Shown one piece after another: positions 10,335 through 21,880 of a DNA stretch of 64,000 nucleotides. Source of the DNA: Crocodylus rhombifer. Taxonomy: Eukaryota > Chordata > Crocodylia > Crocodylidae. The stretch is taken from positions 124,001-188,000 of the forward strand of contig JAVSML010024608.1 in the NCBI GenBank assembly GCA_038503035.1, given 5' to 3'. A program made the position numbers and the translations under genes. A model generated the notes under the pieces. The model searched no databases, was not told the origin of the DNA, and worked only from the letters and a program-made list of their open reading frames with translations. Position 1 is the first letter of the stretch; the number at the start of each line of letters is the position of its first letter.

Positions 10335-13300
10335 GTGGGAATAGATAGGCAGCTCTGGGGATGACAGCTTTTTTTTAAAAAGGAGTTGCTTAATATTTAG
10401 CTTTGGGATGGTGGACTGGTCTCTTTTAATGACATGCTGTTTTCTATACTGATGATAGTGAATGTGAATATAGAAAATAATCTAAATGGTAGACTTTATG
10501 ATCTCTGGCTTTTGGAGTCTGTGATGGGAAATCATTTTTTGTCCTTTTTCAAGTATTGGAAATGGGATAGTTTTGCTGCTTGCCTTTGCTTAAGCAAGGT
10601 ACATCTCTTAAAGGGTTTATAGTAATCTTTTACCTGCTGCCTCATGAATGTTGTTACCAATTAATACTTGTCTTCTATCTAGTTTTGTTTAGATAGAGAT
10701 ATGTCCATCTCTTACCAATGGGTCTGTAGGATATAATGTTGCATGATGTAGTCATAATTTTTAACTTCATGGCTGTCTGGCAGCATGACTGTCTTGTAGC
10801 TTAACAATGCAACAAGCCTAATATAAACCAAATGTGGAAACTCCCATAAATTTTAAATGAGTGAGATACTATGGAGTTACTCAGTTTGCACAACAGAAAA
10901 CATAATTGACAGTAAAGATTTTGGGTTGTTTTTTGGCACTTATGTGTTACCAGGAAAGACATTAGGTCCCACAAATGCTAATGGAGTTTTCACATTAAAA
11001 TCTTGCATGTCACTAGTTATTAGATCTCTTCACCTCCTTGTTCTGATTTGTCCTTTTATTTCCTGAAGTTGAGATCACATGCAGTATAAATTAGTTTCTT
11101 CATTGGCTACTAATAAAGACTAATTTGCCTGTCTTAGATTTCTAATTAGCGTTAAAGATGTAAACACAGTGTGCTGCAAGTAATCTGTTAAGCTTTTTAA
11201 AAAATGTAAAAGGTTGACTTCATAATATAGCATTAACTCTCCAGAAGTGTCATAACTTTTAAAGACCTTGAAAAAATCTATCAAAGTCAAAATACAATGT
11301 TATAATGATTACCTCCTGCATCTAATGACATTAAGAATTTCACACCATTGAATAAGCAAATAGGAAGTTAAAGCTTAAGGCATTTGCTCTATTAAATACT
11401 GTGTTGGTGCTTAAGTGTAGCAGAGGTTTGAGAATAGTGTGCGTTCTGTATGCACCATCTGTGCTGCAATTTTGAAGCGTGAGAGAGCCAAGATAGTTTT
11501 GGATAGAATGTTTTCTCACTTCCGTTGGTTTTGTCGGATAGTCTTAATACCTCCATATTTTTGTAAAACAGCCTTTTCTATTTCATTCCTTTAATTTTTT
11601 CAAGGTAATAAAATAGAGGTCAAAACATTTAAAACTAAAAGTCAAAACAAAAGAGCCTGATGTGTTGGGTAAGCAAAAGGCAGCGATCTTTATGATGAAA
11701 GCATCCATTTTTCATCCTTCCTTAAAGGAACATGGATATAAATAGAGTTGTATGGAGATTCCACGTGCATCTCAGTTAATTATGGAAGCAGATTCTATGC
11801 TTAGTTCAGCAGGAATATTTGGTTTGACATGATTGGCTTAGATAGGTATATGGGTAGAGAGAGATTTTTACCAGTGCGGATCTATATGAAACTGGCTCAT
11901 TTAGAATGATTAAGCATAGTATTTCAGGCCAGTGCCTTCCATCTATGGTGTAGCAACAACCTTCCAATGGTAACAATGAAAAATAGAGAGAGATGGGAAA
12001 TAGGAAGATGAGGATTGTTGAAGAAATGTATGGAAATATGAAAAGACAAGGCAACAGGATCAGCTCTGAACACTTTCCTATTAACAGAAGAATTTCTTAA
12101 AGATGCCTTAGAATCCTCTACTGTGAAAGGGGATGAGGAGAGAGGAAAGAGATTAACAATTACTGACTGGAAAAAAAACAAGTGAAGTTAATAAAGCAAA
12201 GCTTTTATTTCTACCTTTTTTTTTTTGCCCATGGTGGGGTGAGCCCACACTGGGGTGAGCCAAATAAAACAGTATTTTGTTTGGAGGGTGAGAGCTGGGG
12301 CATACTGGCAGAGTGATTAAGATGTCCTACCATACAACTCCAGAAGGCATGAGCTTGAAACCTCTCTGACTCCTGAGGAAGGCTGCCCCTCTCTCCACCT
12401 GCTCCAGTCAACCCAGCTGCAAATTGGTACCTGATTATTTAGTTTAGGGAGTCAGAAGTAGTCAAATATGCTGTTAGCTAAGTCCCCAAATTGTGTGCCC
12501 TTGCCTGTAGAAACAGGTGCTGCTTAGCCAGGTGGGCCTTGTGGCTTAGCCTTATCTTGGCACTTAACTAAGGGGTGACAGATTACTTGAACAATAGATC
12601 CTCTAAACATTTTAAATGTCCAATATTCAAAGGGCCTTTCAGTTTGAGAAAAGAAATTAAAAAAACATTTATAGTTTCCTCTCAGGTCTGACTTGGCCTA
12701 CCATTCAAATATGCTTTTATTTGAATGTTCACCTTGCGGTCTTACAAGGTATACTGAATAATACCAGGGAGTATCCTCATTGAATCAGCACCTTGCAAGA
12801 CTGGGTCCTTAATTAGTCTAATTTCCACAACAGAATGTATTGTACCACATTTCTGCCCTTGGACTGCTTTCTTCCTCCTGTGTTTAGTCCTAAGAATCTC
12901 CATGTTTTCCCTTCTCCAAACAGTTTTTCTAATCTCATCGTTGTCTTTTTGGCCAACGAGGACATTGAATGAATGCATAAATAAAGAAACGTGGTCTTTT
13001 TTAGAAGCTCTTCAATGTAGCTTTATCATTGGTCATGGGAATATGTTTTGGCAACATGTATCACTTTCCAGAGCCTGCGGTAAAAGGAATGAAAACTAGA
13101 CCTTGGTCTCCAGCATAGCTGGGCAGATAACTCTGTAGCTAAGCCAGTGGCTCCCATTATGATAGACAAATTTGTATTTGTAATATCTTTACAAATTCTG
13201 CACGTGTTTAAAGAATTAGAAGTATAGATCAGAGTATGATAAATGTGGCAAATAATTCCTACAACCTGAAATACTTTCTTACATTTTAAAAAAAAAATGT

Positions 13301-13425
13301 TATGATTACATGCAAAATCCTTGCTGACTTTGCAAGTAACTTTGCATTGTTCCTGTCTCAGATACCAGAGAGAGGGAGATATGTTTGGTTTGAATGCTGT
13401 TTAACTCAATTTGCCTTGCTTTCAG
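10335..13425 (+). other. MYO9A intron
   Basis: 3.1-kb intron with a gtggga donor and a tgctttcag acceptor. The only recognisable item is a tRNA-like SINE segment at about 12285-12415. The remainder (10335-12280 and 12420-13425) is AT-rich sequence with nothing I can assign. Confidence 0.85.
12285..12415 (+). repeat. tRNA-derived SINE or tRNA relic
   Basis: A box-A-like tggcagagtga at 12306-12316 (consensus TGGCNNAGTGG, one mismatch at the end) is followed 36 bp later by a box-B-like agcttgaaacc at 12352-12362. That spacing suits a tRNA with a long variable arm (Leu/Ser type). No clean cloverleaf with paired acceptor stem and CCA was found, so a SINE head or decayed tRNA pseudogene is more likely than a working tRNA. 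Confidence 0.55.
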
Positions 13426-13482
13426 ATGACAAAGAAACCTCTCAGACAGAGCTGGGATGATTATTACTATGACTCTGAGCCG
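13426..13482 (+). CDS. MYO9A: MYO9A 57-nt exon coding a Tyr/Asp-rich insert
   Basis: Nineteen codons, MTKKPLRQSWDDYYYDSEP, in phase 0 at both ends, flanked by tgctttcag and gtcagt. Being a symmetric exon, it could be skipped without frameshift. From memory of the family, human MYO9A has an almost identical segment here, while MYO9B runs directly from the YLNQ motif to the [13 protein letters not shown] region with only a short linker. This exon is therefore the best paralogue-specific marker in the window. The run WDDYYYDSEP is acidic and tyrosine-rich and should be surface exposed. Confidence 0.94.
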
Positions 13483-13681
13483 GTCAGTACAAGTACATGC
13501 GCATTCTGTGTTGCTGGTGTAGGGTGCTACTTTGCTCACTTGAATCTTGGCTACACCAAGACACAGGGAGAAAGCAAAACTGAATGAGTTTAAAACAGAA
13601 CCACCAAAAAAATTAGCCAGATTTTCCCTTCATTGAGACTGCTTGCATCTTCATATTACATTGGAACAGATCTTTACAATG

Positions 13682-13701
13682 CTTTTTTTTTTTTTTTTTT
13701 G
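13682..13701 (+). repeat. poly-T run
   Basis: About twenty consecutive T; possibly the tail of an antisense retroelement, but no body is recognisable. Confidence 0.85.
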
Positions 13702-13981
13702 GTCATTGTCATCTGGGAAGTGTTATTTAATAGATTAGCTATAGATTGGATATACCTACCTAATTTTAACCAATTATATGTTGGATGACTTTATCCAAAG
13801 TGTAATACACTCCAGTAGGTGACTTCATAGAATATCTATTATGTACACATTTGTGTGGTAATACAATATCTTGTATGTGAAAATAGAACAATATTTTAAT
13901 TCAGTTTCAATGAACTGCAAATCAAGGTTTTAAATAAACTACTGTTGAAAGATTATTTGTTTGTTTTCTTGTCCATTCAGA

Positions 13982-14176
13982 ATGGCGGCGGCAGCACATT
14001 TTTTATCCAATTTGTTGCACAAAAACAATATACCCAGTGTGAGAAAATGGTCTTCGAGTTTAATTTCAAGTGCAAACAGATCCTTATTTAAAGTAACTAC
14101 GCTCATTTTATCTGAAAGAAGACAGCTCAATAGCAACACCTTTCTAAATGTATATGACCAAAAAAAGAAAGAGTGA
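13982..14176 (+). CDS. 64-codon frame of unknown nature behind a splice-acceptor-like site
   Basis: A pyrimidine-rich tract (tttgttttcttgtccattcag, 13960-13980) ends in CAG and is followed one base later by ATGGCGGCGGCAGCA. The frame reads MAAAAHFLSNLLHKNN then IPSVRKWSSSLISSAN. Its first 45 residues are free of acidic residues, rich in Arg/Lys/Ser/Leu and resemble a mitochondrial presequence. The GGCGGCGGC start is unusual in AT-rich surroundings. I do not recognise the protein. It may be an alternative exon, the start of a decayed processed copy of a nuclear gene for a mitochondrial protein, or chance. No other exon pairing with it was identified. Confidence 0.2.
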   Translation: MAAAAHFLSNLLHKNNIPSVRKWSSSLISSANRSLFKVTTLILSERRQLNSNTFLNVYDQKKKE

Positions 14177-14584
14177 AGGTTTTCTTTCCTGTATGCAATT
14201 ACGTGATGTGACAAAGGCTCAGTTTAGAAATACGCTTTTGGCTTGTGTGGCCTGTAAATGTGTCTTTGTGGTGTTCTTTGTCAGTTTGGTCTTGCATCTA
14301 AAAGCATGTTCCAAGTCTAATTGCATGATATTGTTGCTAATTCTCTGCTTACTTAATGTCTACCAAACTTCTAGAAATGAAGGGTATCATATATCATTGT
14401 GTAGATATATATGTATAGAAAAATGAAAGCAAGACTTATTCACTGTGCACTGTCTCTACTGTTAAGACTTTAAAAGTTTTAATATTAAATTAGTGTTCTG
14501 GAAAGGGGGGAATATCTTCTCCAAATAATATACTGGCAGTTTCAGAGAACTGTTGGATTCTAGCAATCAACTAATTGTATTCTA

Positions 14585-14760
14585 GGCCCCCTCTACACAT
14601 TGCATGTATTACAAAATTAGCTGGTTAATTGTGCAATCAATTTAGGCTAGATACACGTGCAAAGTAACCCAAAAGGTCCATCCAGTTATAAAGTTAGAGT
14701 TGGTAAATGTGTAATAACTTTATAGCTGGTTCCTATCCAGCTTTAATTTACATGTGTAGC
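14585..14760. repeat. short interspersed repeat (unclassified)
   Basis: Begins with ggccccctctacacattgca and ends near ttacatgtgtagcagggtct. The ends are loosely inverted (ctacacattgcatgta against tacatgtgtag). It is of the short inverted-end type seen repeatedly in this window. Confidence 0.4.
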
Positions 14761-15226
14761 AGGGTCTATGCCCCTATGATTGGGGCAGCTGACTGGGCTC
14801 CTAGCCTCAGGGGTGCATCATAAGCTGCCAGGGCAAGGAATTGCACAGCTGCTAGGATATTGAACCTGGGCTCCCCTTGCACCAGCAATAGGTGTGATAG
14901 GATCTGATGCTGGATCCCACAGTTGTGCCTCCTGCCATGCATGGTTGCGTGGATCACGCATCAGATCCTGTTATGCCTCTACCTGAACATTTGGAGGGGC
15001 CCTAGAAAGCGTAAGAGAGGCTGAATAAGATGTTCTCTTTACCTCCCAGCAGGGCTAGTAATGAACAATTTAATAAGGCAAGCTGTTGCAGACCCAGGAA
15101 ATTCAGCATTGCATTGCCCATTTTTGAGCAGCAAAATGTTGTTTATAATTACATGTTAGGTATTTCCTTAATTCTGTATTTCTTTTTTTCCTCTTTTGTC
15201 AGTGTACTGGAATAACACTACAGAAT

Positions 15227-15262
15227 AGAGAGAGAGCGAGAGAGAGTGCGAGCGCACGCGCA
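15227..15262 (+). repeat. GA-rich / GCGCAC simple repeat
   Basis: agagagagagcgagagagag followed by tgcgagcgcacgcgc; purine tract passing into alternating purine-pyrimidine. Confidence 0.85.
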
Positions 15263-16137
15263 TGGAATTCTTACTAACACAGCGCTCGTTCACTATTAGA
15301 TTCTGGAGTCTATCCTGTGACCTTGCTGGGACTACAGGGATTTAAAACAAAAAAAAGAAGCACTCTATTATCACACAATGTGAAGAAGTGCATTATATTA
15401 TTTTAACTTTTAAGCGGAAGTGTATGAATTGTCTCAACTTACTTTAGTAAGCAGGGCACTTGGCTTGTCATGCCAAAGTTGAAAAAGTTCAGAAAGTAAT
15501 TGCATAAACAGAATACTGATGACTGGATTGATTGGCACACAGATGTTTGTTCTTTTCACATTTGTCTACCATAATAGTATGAATGTTCTAGATTTATAGA
15601 TGTCCACTGTGAAAAAAGAAGATAAACTGTGATGACATACTGGAGATGAAATAGTGTACAGAGCGAGCATCTGCTTTTAAGTCAGTGATTTGCAAGAAGC
15701 CTTTCCATATGGGTTAATGAGCTTGGTAATTGTTATGTAAATTGTTAACCAGATTGCCTTTGGCTTTGCAGGTATTGCTTCTCAGTTAGCTGTGGTAGTT
15801 GCAGTATTAACTTTTGCTCTAATTTCAAAGAGGTGAAGTCATATGATAAGATTGTCCAATGGGATGTAAGCATTTCAGTTTGTTTAGTGATTTTTTTTTT
15901 ATTTGTTTTTAAATTCCCTTGACACATCTCAGTCCTGGAAATTAAATGCATGTATTTGACTGTGGCTCCCAAGTTCAGCATAGGCAAGATTAAAAAAGCT
16001 TCCTCAAATTATCTTCAAACATTATTTAGACAAAGAAATTTACCCTTGTTGGTTTATTGGTTCCTTAATCTTTATTCCTTCATTTATTTATGATTTGTGC
16101 ATTGAGTCTGCCAACAGGAAGCCAATTCTCATACTGA

Positions 16138-16155
16138 TTTTTTTTTTTTTTTTTC
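16138..16155 (+). repeat. poly-T run
   Basis: About sixteen T inside AT-rich intron. Confidence 0.8.
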
Positions 16156-17680
16156 CTTCTGATGCAGGCATTTGTTCATTAGATATTTGACTAAGTTTAA
16201 CAGTTTGCTTTCTGCAGTTTACTAGACAGCCACTAGTTACCAATGACTTTTGGTTGCTATCACTCTTGGCCAAGGTCAGACTGCTGTTGTAAAGGTGAAA
16301 GCGTTTGAATCCCATTTCTGACGCATTGGACTACAATGAGTTGCTCTCATTGCTTCTTTTTTTTCATTTATTGTGTTGAAGTACACCATTTATTGAATTG
16401 GATATCAATGCATAAATCCATTCAGAACCAAAAAGGAATCTATCTGCTTGTGCTTGGTTATCAATTGAGTTCAGCACAAAAGTAGAAAATCCTAATGGAA
16501 TGCAAATAGATTTTTCTAATAAACTAAGACTTAAAGCCTGCCCATATTACTTTCGCATTAGGTTTTAAATCCGCTGTTTAAACCCACTTACTGTTAATCA
16601 GTTATTTTTATAAATTCACTTTGTCACTATAATATTGTTTTGCTGATTGTTGTGCACAGGGCCGGTTGAAACCGATGTTAACAACCATTTTCCAGCTGAA
16701 CAGGATTTATAACAATTAGGTTGAACATCACCCAGTTTTAGTTATGGAGAACCAGATACGCCACAGAATATTGCCTCATGCCTGTATGTTTGGGTTGCTT
16801 ATAAGATTTAAAATAAAGGTGCTTTTCTTTTATGATAAATCGGTATTAGTCCAAAACAATAATCCTGTTAAGTAATGGGGGGGAAAGGGGAAAGCCTCAT
16901 CTCCTTAAAGGAGAATTTCAGTGAATTGACTGTGAAAGTTTATCTGTATTTACCTACTGACAATGAAATTACAGCTTCATGCTCTGTGTTGGAAGTGAAC
17001 ATGAGACTATGTGAGCTCCATGTACTAGTCATTGTCATGTGTCAATTTGATGCCAGTCCAGTGATATTTCCCATGCTAGTCGTTTAGCCATTTTTGGTTT
17101 GTTTTTCAAAACTGTGCATTCAAATTGTGTGGACACTTAAATATTCAGGTAATTTGATTTGCATGCAAATTATTAACACTGACGATATGTGCGCACAACT
17201 CTGACCTGTATTGGCAGTTAGCTTAATTGCAGATGCTGTTTTGAACAAGCCTTTATTTTATGCACACTCAAACTATAAATTACACTAAGATTTCAAATTT
17301 CCTTTCATCTAGCATTTCCAGGGCACCAACTAAAAATAACTTGCATTCAAACATCTTCAGTATGCAGCAATCCAGAATTCATTATTCTAACCCCAGAAAA
17401 TTAACCAGTTGATTTTAATTTTAAAAGTGCATTTGAGAGAAAGCTTTATGTATTTTTTTTAATGGAATTCTTCACATTCTGTAAGGGGTGTCAGTCACAT
17501 TAAGAAATTTGCTAATAGGAAATCAGCCTCTGAATCAGTGCACTAGCTATTTGCTCCAACTCTCTGTGTGGATACTCTTAGGCCATGTCTATAACTTGTC
17601 TGCCAAATCCTGGGGCACAGCTGAGAAACAAACCTGCCCCCATTCTTTCTGCTTTATATATGCCCAGCAGTTCGGTGTAT

Positions 17681-17860
17681 GGTTGCCAACTCTGACTCAA
17701 GCTATTCTAGGAGATTTTTTTCCCCCACTATGTGACGTAATGTAATTAATTGTACTGTTCAAGCTGTTCACAATATAAATCTCCCAGATTGCTTTCAGTA
17801 GTCACGGGGTGTCGATGCAAGTCCACTAGACTCCTGGCCAATCTGGGAGGGTTGGCAACC
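17681..17860. mobile_element. 180-bp inverted-end element (MITE-like)
   Basis: The ends are an exact 10-bp inverted repeat, ggttgccaac at 17681-17690 and gttggcaacc at 17851-17860. Inner arms also pair imperfectly (aggagattttt on the left; ggccaatctgggagg on the right, with an internal caatataaatctcccagatt). No convincing target duplication was found. Superfamily not assigned. Confidence 0.5.
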
Positions 17861-18009
17861 TTAGTTAGGGGGTGCAAAGGCTTAGAGCAGTATTGGGCCT
17901 GTGCCATGAGAGAGCTGGAGAGCAATGCTGGGGTGCTTGCTCAGGACTGTTTTAAGCCACCTAATTGCTGAGCGTGAGCAGTCACGGCTTTTTTACATGA
18001 AGTATTTTG

Positions 18010-18142
18010 CTCCATTTTCAAAGGCCCTCTTAATGTTCACTGGACATCCACAGGGGCATTCAGTGAAGAGCAATCAATGTAGTGTAAATTCACACCCTAG
18101 CTTTACTGCACACTCAATTCCTCGTGTAGACAAGGCCTTCTC
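18010..18142. repeat. short interspersed repeat, same family as 20655-20815
   Basis: The string ccctagctttactgcacact with a following gtgtagacaaggcc end matches cactagcttttactgcaca in the copy at 20655-20815. Short element with GTCTACAC-type ends; class unknown. Confidence 0.45.
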
Positions 18143-18578
18143 AAAGTGCTTGCTCAGTTAAAATGTCACAGCTCATTTGTTGTTTTAGAGAGACTTAAGG
18201 CAGGGTGGAAGAAAAGGCTTCTCTGCCTGAGGGCATCATTCAAAATAGCTTTTACAGAATTAACTATTCCACATTATCTTTCTTTGTGTATGTTCTTATT
18301 TTGTATTGAAAGTACCTTGGTATGGTTTAGGTTAGGGAGTGGATCAAACTTACAAGGTGAGTTTGTCCACACAGGAGTTAGTACAGAATAGCTATACTTA
18401 GTTATTAGCTATAATTAGTTGTATGTAAAATCCAGGCAGCAGACTGGAAATATTCTAGTCATTGATAGAAAAGCATGGAAAGTGCCAAATGGGATTTATG
18501 TAATGCTGGATTGTCCATCCACACACATTCTGGACTTCATTTTTATTAATTCTTCATCTTTGTGTTTGAATCAAACAG

Positions 18579-18676
18579 GATTGCTTCTCTGTTGAAGGGG
18601 AAGATTTGAAGCATGACTTTGAGCGCTTACAGCTGGCCATGGAGATGGTGGGGTTTCTTCCCAAGACTCGCAGGCA
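18579..18676 (+). CDS. MYO9A: MYO9A exon, motor domain ([19 protein letters not shown])
   Basis: 98 nt coding [20 protein letters not shown] then [12 protein letters not shown] and two bases of a Gln codon. This is the myosin region where a surface loop leads into the helix ending GF(L/S). The acceptor is tcaaacag. The donor is gtgagt immediately after ca, and the Gln codon is completed by the next exon's first a. Phase and conservation are both clean. Confidence 0.95.
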
Positions 18677-19903
18677 GTGAGTTCATCTTCCAGTTTAACA
18701 GCATGCATAATGAGCAAGAAAATATGTCTCATTCACAGCAATGTGACTCTGTTGTGTCCAATGTAACTTAGATTGCTGATGTGACAGGGAGTAATGATAT
18801 TTGACAATTCATATATTAAAGGACTAAACAAAATTTCAAGATGTAAGCAGAAGTGATCTGGTCTGTGCAAATTGGACCTTGAAGTATTTTTGAATTGCTT
18901 GTGAATGTAAATGCCTAATTCTGAATGTCTTGAATTCAAATGACAATTCATTCAGAAATCCTGTCTCTGACCTTTTATATATGTTTAATTTTTAACCTTT
19001 GGATTCAGATTGTGTACAAATGTGGATAGTGTAGCAGGCTTTTTCTAGAAGCCTTGAGAAGACTGTGTTGAAACAGTTGATCCAAATCTGTTTGAAAAAG
19101 TGCTCATCAATCTGGTCATAAAGCAATAAAGGAATGAGATGGCAGCCTTTATCAGGCTACAAAAAGTCCATCTAGTTTGGATAGGGTTTTTCTTTAAGAA
19201 AAACTGAAAAATAATTATCAGTGATTATCAAATTAACATAATAGGAACCATTGAACTATTATAGAAATCATGCAAGTGTGGGGAGGATGACAACTTTGTC
19301 TTGTTATACTCTTAAATTAAGTTAATTCCATTTGATACCTTGCTTATCACCCAATGTAAGCGATGATGTTTAACATTTAAAAAATAAACTGATTGCGGTT
19401 AATGTAAATGTTAATGTAACTTTTAAAAGGTATTTTTCTGGGTCTAGCAAAGTTAAATAGGAGGCAAGCTTAAAAACCCTTGCCAATACGGTGTGCAACT
19501 TTGACCATACTGTACATAGACCTTCCAAATAACCATTTTTTACCCCAAGTATTAGAAATTAGTTGATGCTGTAAAGCTAGTTTATCTCATGCTTCCTAAA
19601 CAAGTGTAAAAACCACAGCATTGCCAAGAAAGGAGAGAAGGCTGTTGTAGTTTTTGCCCCAGCCTACCTCCATTCTCCCTCCTCCACAATACCCATATGT
19701 TTGCAGAGAAACTCCTTGTTCGTGCGCACATTCAGTCTTGTACCTTCATCTCTTTGACTGCATTGGCCTAACAAGTAGGTTCTCTGCTCTGGGTAGTAGT
19801 GTTGGCAGTGGCTGCCATATTTTGCAGCCCCTCAAAGTCATCAACAAGGGTCAGGGCTGGAGCCTTAGTCACCCCCCGCCCTGGGTGGTTTACAGTATGA
19901 TTT

Positions 19904-20116
19904 GATGCCTGCAGAGCCGTCCCTTGTGGGGAGTGAATCAGGGTGACCGCCCTGGGCCCCGTACTTTGGGGGACCCTGCAAACAGCACCATTGGCACGTG
20001 CTGTGGGTGCCACCACCCTGTACAGCCACTGGCTTCATGCTCCGGCTGCTCACTCCCCCCACCAGGTTGTTATGCCCCGGGCCCCGCACGCCCCCAGGGG
20101 CAGCTCTGGATGCATG
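19904..20116. mobile_element. short non-autonomous hAT element with 8-bp target duplication (7/8)
   Basis: The body is 19912-20108 (197 bp), flanked by gatgcctg (19904-19911) and gatgcatg (20109-20116). Terminal inverted repeats are cagagccgtccctt on the left and cagagctgcccctg as the complement of the right end. Inside is the phrase gtgaccgccctgggccccgt, known to me as typical of a widespread GC-rich vertebrate hAT MITE. It has no coding capacity; the open frames here are GC artefacts. Confidence 0.8.
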
Positions 20117-20654
20117 TTTTCAAACAAACAAAGATGACAATAGATCTGTACTTCATAAACATGGTGTTCCAGTCGACACAACTCCTTAGTACAACAGAAA
20201 CGAACTACTGCTAAATTGGACCGTGTTGTTCTGATTATAAGTTGACCATTTTTCTTCGAGAACCATAAAATCACATTAGACTTACATGCAGGGTTGACCT
20301 ACAGTCAGGCCCCAGACCTTTGTGATTGCAGTAGTTGTGTACATGCAATAAAAATATCAAATTGGATTTTTTTCAATGAAGGTTTTATGATGTTTTTAGT
20401 TCATTTAACTGATTCTGTGGGATTTTGGAAAGGCAGTAGGACTTTGAAGACTTAATTTATAGCTATCAACTTATTTGGAAGAGAGACAGGTTTTTTTTTT
20501 TTTCTTCTTAAAACGAACCTGGAAATATGGGAGCATGTTATCTCCAGGGTTGACTTATAATTGGAACAATACAGTGTTCAGTAGCTTCCTGTATTCTGTG
20601 CCTAGATGACTCCTTGTGCATCACACAGTGGGCTTGGTGACAATTTTTTTTTAG

Positions 20655-20815
20655 GGCTTGGTCTACACAGGGAAATTATCACACAGTAAGCTAGTAAACA
20701 ATTAGAGCAAGTTTCCATCCATTAGGAGTGTCCATATGGAACATGTAGTACACTGTGGATTCACACACTAGCTTTTACTGCACAATAACTTCTCTACATA
20801 ATATCTGTCATATGT
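20655..20815. repeat. short interspersed repeat, same family as 18010-18142
   Basis: Starts ttggtctacacagggaaatt and contains cacactagcttttactgcac, shared with the copy at 18010-18142. Unclassified. Confidence 0.45.
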
Positions 20816-20859
20816 GAACTCTGCAAAAAGTTGGAGAGTTTAATTGGCAGACAGGGTTC

Positions 20860-20985
20860 TTTGGGTAAAACTGATATCTTTTATTAGACCAACTAAATCG
20901 TTGGAAAACTTTTTTGCTTAGTAAGCTTTTGGGTTTAAAAACCCTTTGTCAGGCTGAGGAAGCATCTGCAGTTGGTATGTGCTCT
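20860..20985 (+). repeat. dispersed repeat with conserved core, second copy at 58050
   Basis: Contains gatatcttttattagaccaa at 20873-20892; the same 20 bases recur at 58064-58083. Downstream, both copies continue through a degenerate segment to a caggctgagg / caggcatagg-like end. I recall this core as common in reptile genomes but cannot place its class. Confidence 0.6.
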
Positions 20986-21344
20986 TCCTGGATGGAATGA
21001 ATAGTAAGTAAAGAGGCCAGAGGCTGATATGCATGCAAGAAAACAGTAGTTTATTAAACTTGTAAATATATACATATAGTTGTAATTTTCCTGTTAATAA
21101 AGTGTTTCAAGTTAATAAAACATCTTCAGTGTTTAAAAGTAAGAGTAGTTGAGCCTTGTGGATTTGCTTTTTCCAAAAAATGGGTAATAACATTAGGTTG
21201 AGACAGCTATAAAGAAAACAAAGCAATTAAAAAAATGTGTCCTTAAAGAAGTGCCTGCCAAAACCAGCCATGGGTTTCTCTGTTTGTTGTCCTTATAAAT
21301 AATTAACTCTTATAGCTAATAGCACTCTTCATATCTTGATCTCA

Positions 21345-21500
21345 AACCCTCAAAAAAGGAAGTCATTATCATGATCCCTGTTTTACACTTTGGAAAGCAA
21401 GACACAAAGTGGTTGAAGTTGCCATGCCCAAGCAGGCAGTGGTGGAGCCAGAAATAACACCAGGTTCCTGAATCCAGTGCCCTGTCCAGGCCTGAAGCCG
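21345..21500 (-). repeat. MIR SINE relic
   Basis: On the + strand the order cattatcatgatccctgtttt, acactttggaaagcaagacac, then gtggagccagaaataacacc and cctgaatccagtgccctg follows the complement of the MIR core (the ttacagatggggaaactgaggc ... tctgccact segment). Strongly diverged; a pan-amniote SINE. Confidence 0.75.
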
Positions 21501-21744
21501 TGTTGTCTGCCCTGAGTTCCATGTCGGATGTATCCAATTATAAACCTGAAAAGATTTGTTCAGTAGCTACTATCGCCACAAATCCAACTAGGTAGTTCAA
21601 AGCCAATCTGGGTTTTTTCTTCATTGTGTTACATCTCCAACAGAAATTAACCTCGTACAATATTTAGCATGGCACATTAAATGGATTACACATTACCTGG
21701 TAGATCTCAAAGCAGTTAATGAACAATCATAATCAAAAAGGGAT

Positions 21745-21880
21745 GTTCCTAGTGAGTCCAGCGAGGATATAATTTTGGCCCAATGCTATTCAATATCTTT
21801 TTATCAATGGGATAGAAGTTAAAAATAGAAAAGTATTTCTAGGGAAGTTTGTCATTAATACACAGATTGGTTAAGTAGCC
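21745..21880 (+). mobile_element. ancient CR1-type LINE fragment
   Basis: A frame reads GPMLFNIFLSM at about 21778-21810, the RT domain phrase GPxLFNIFI, followed by KFVINTQIG where KFADDTKIG would stand. The catalytic Asp pair is lost. Very decayed. Confidence 0.65.

Larger units (their letters stand above)
13483..18578 (+). other. MYO9A intron
   Basis: 5.1-kb intron with gtcagt donor and tcaaacag acceptor. It holds a small ATG-initiated frame behind a splice-acceptor-like site (13982-14176), poly-T runs, a GA-rich simple repeat (15227-15262), an inverted-end repeat (17681-17860) and a short repeat of a family also present at 20655-20815. Segments 14960-17680 and 18145-18578 are otherwise unassigned. 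Confidence 0.85.

Noticed and set aside
12306..12362. Functional tRNA gene
   Set aside because: Box spacing is tRNA-like but no paired acceptor stem or regular cloverleaf was found.
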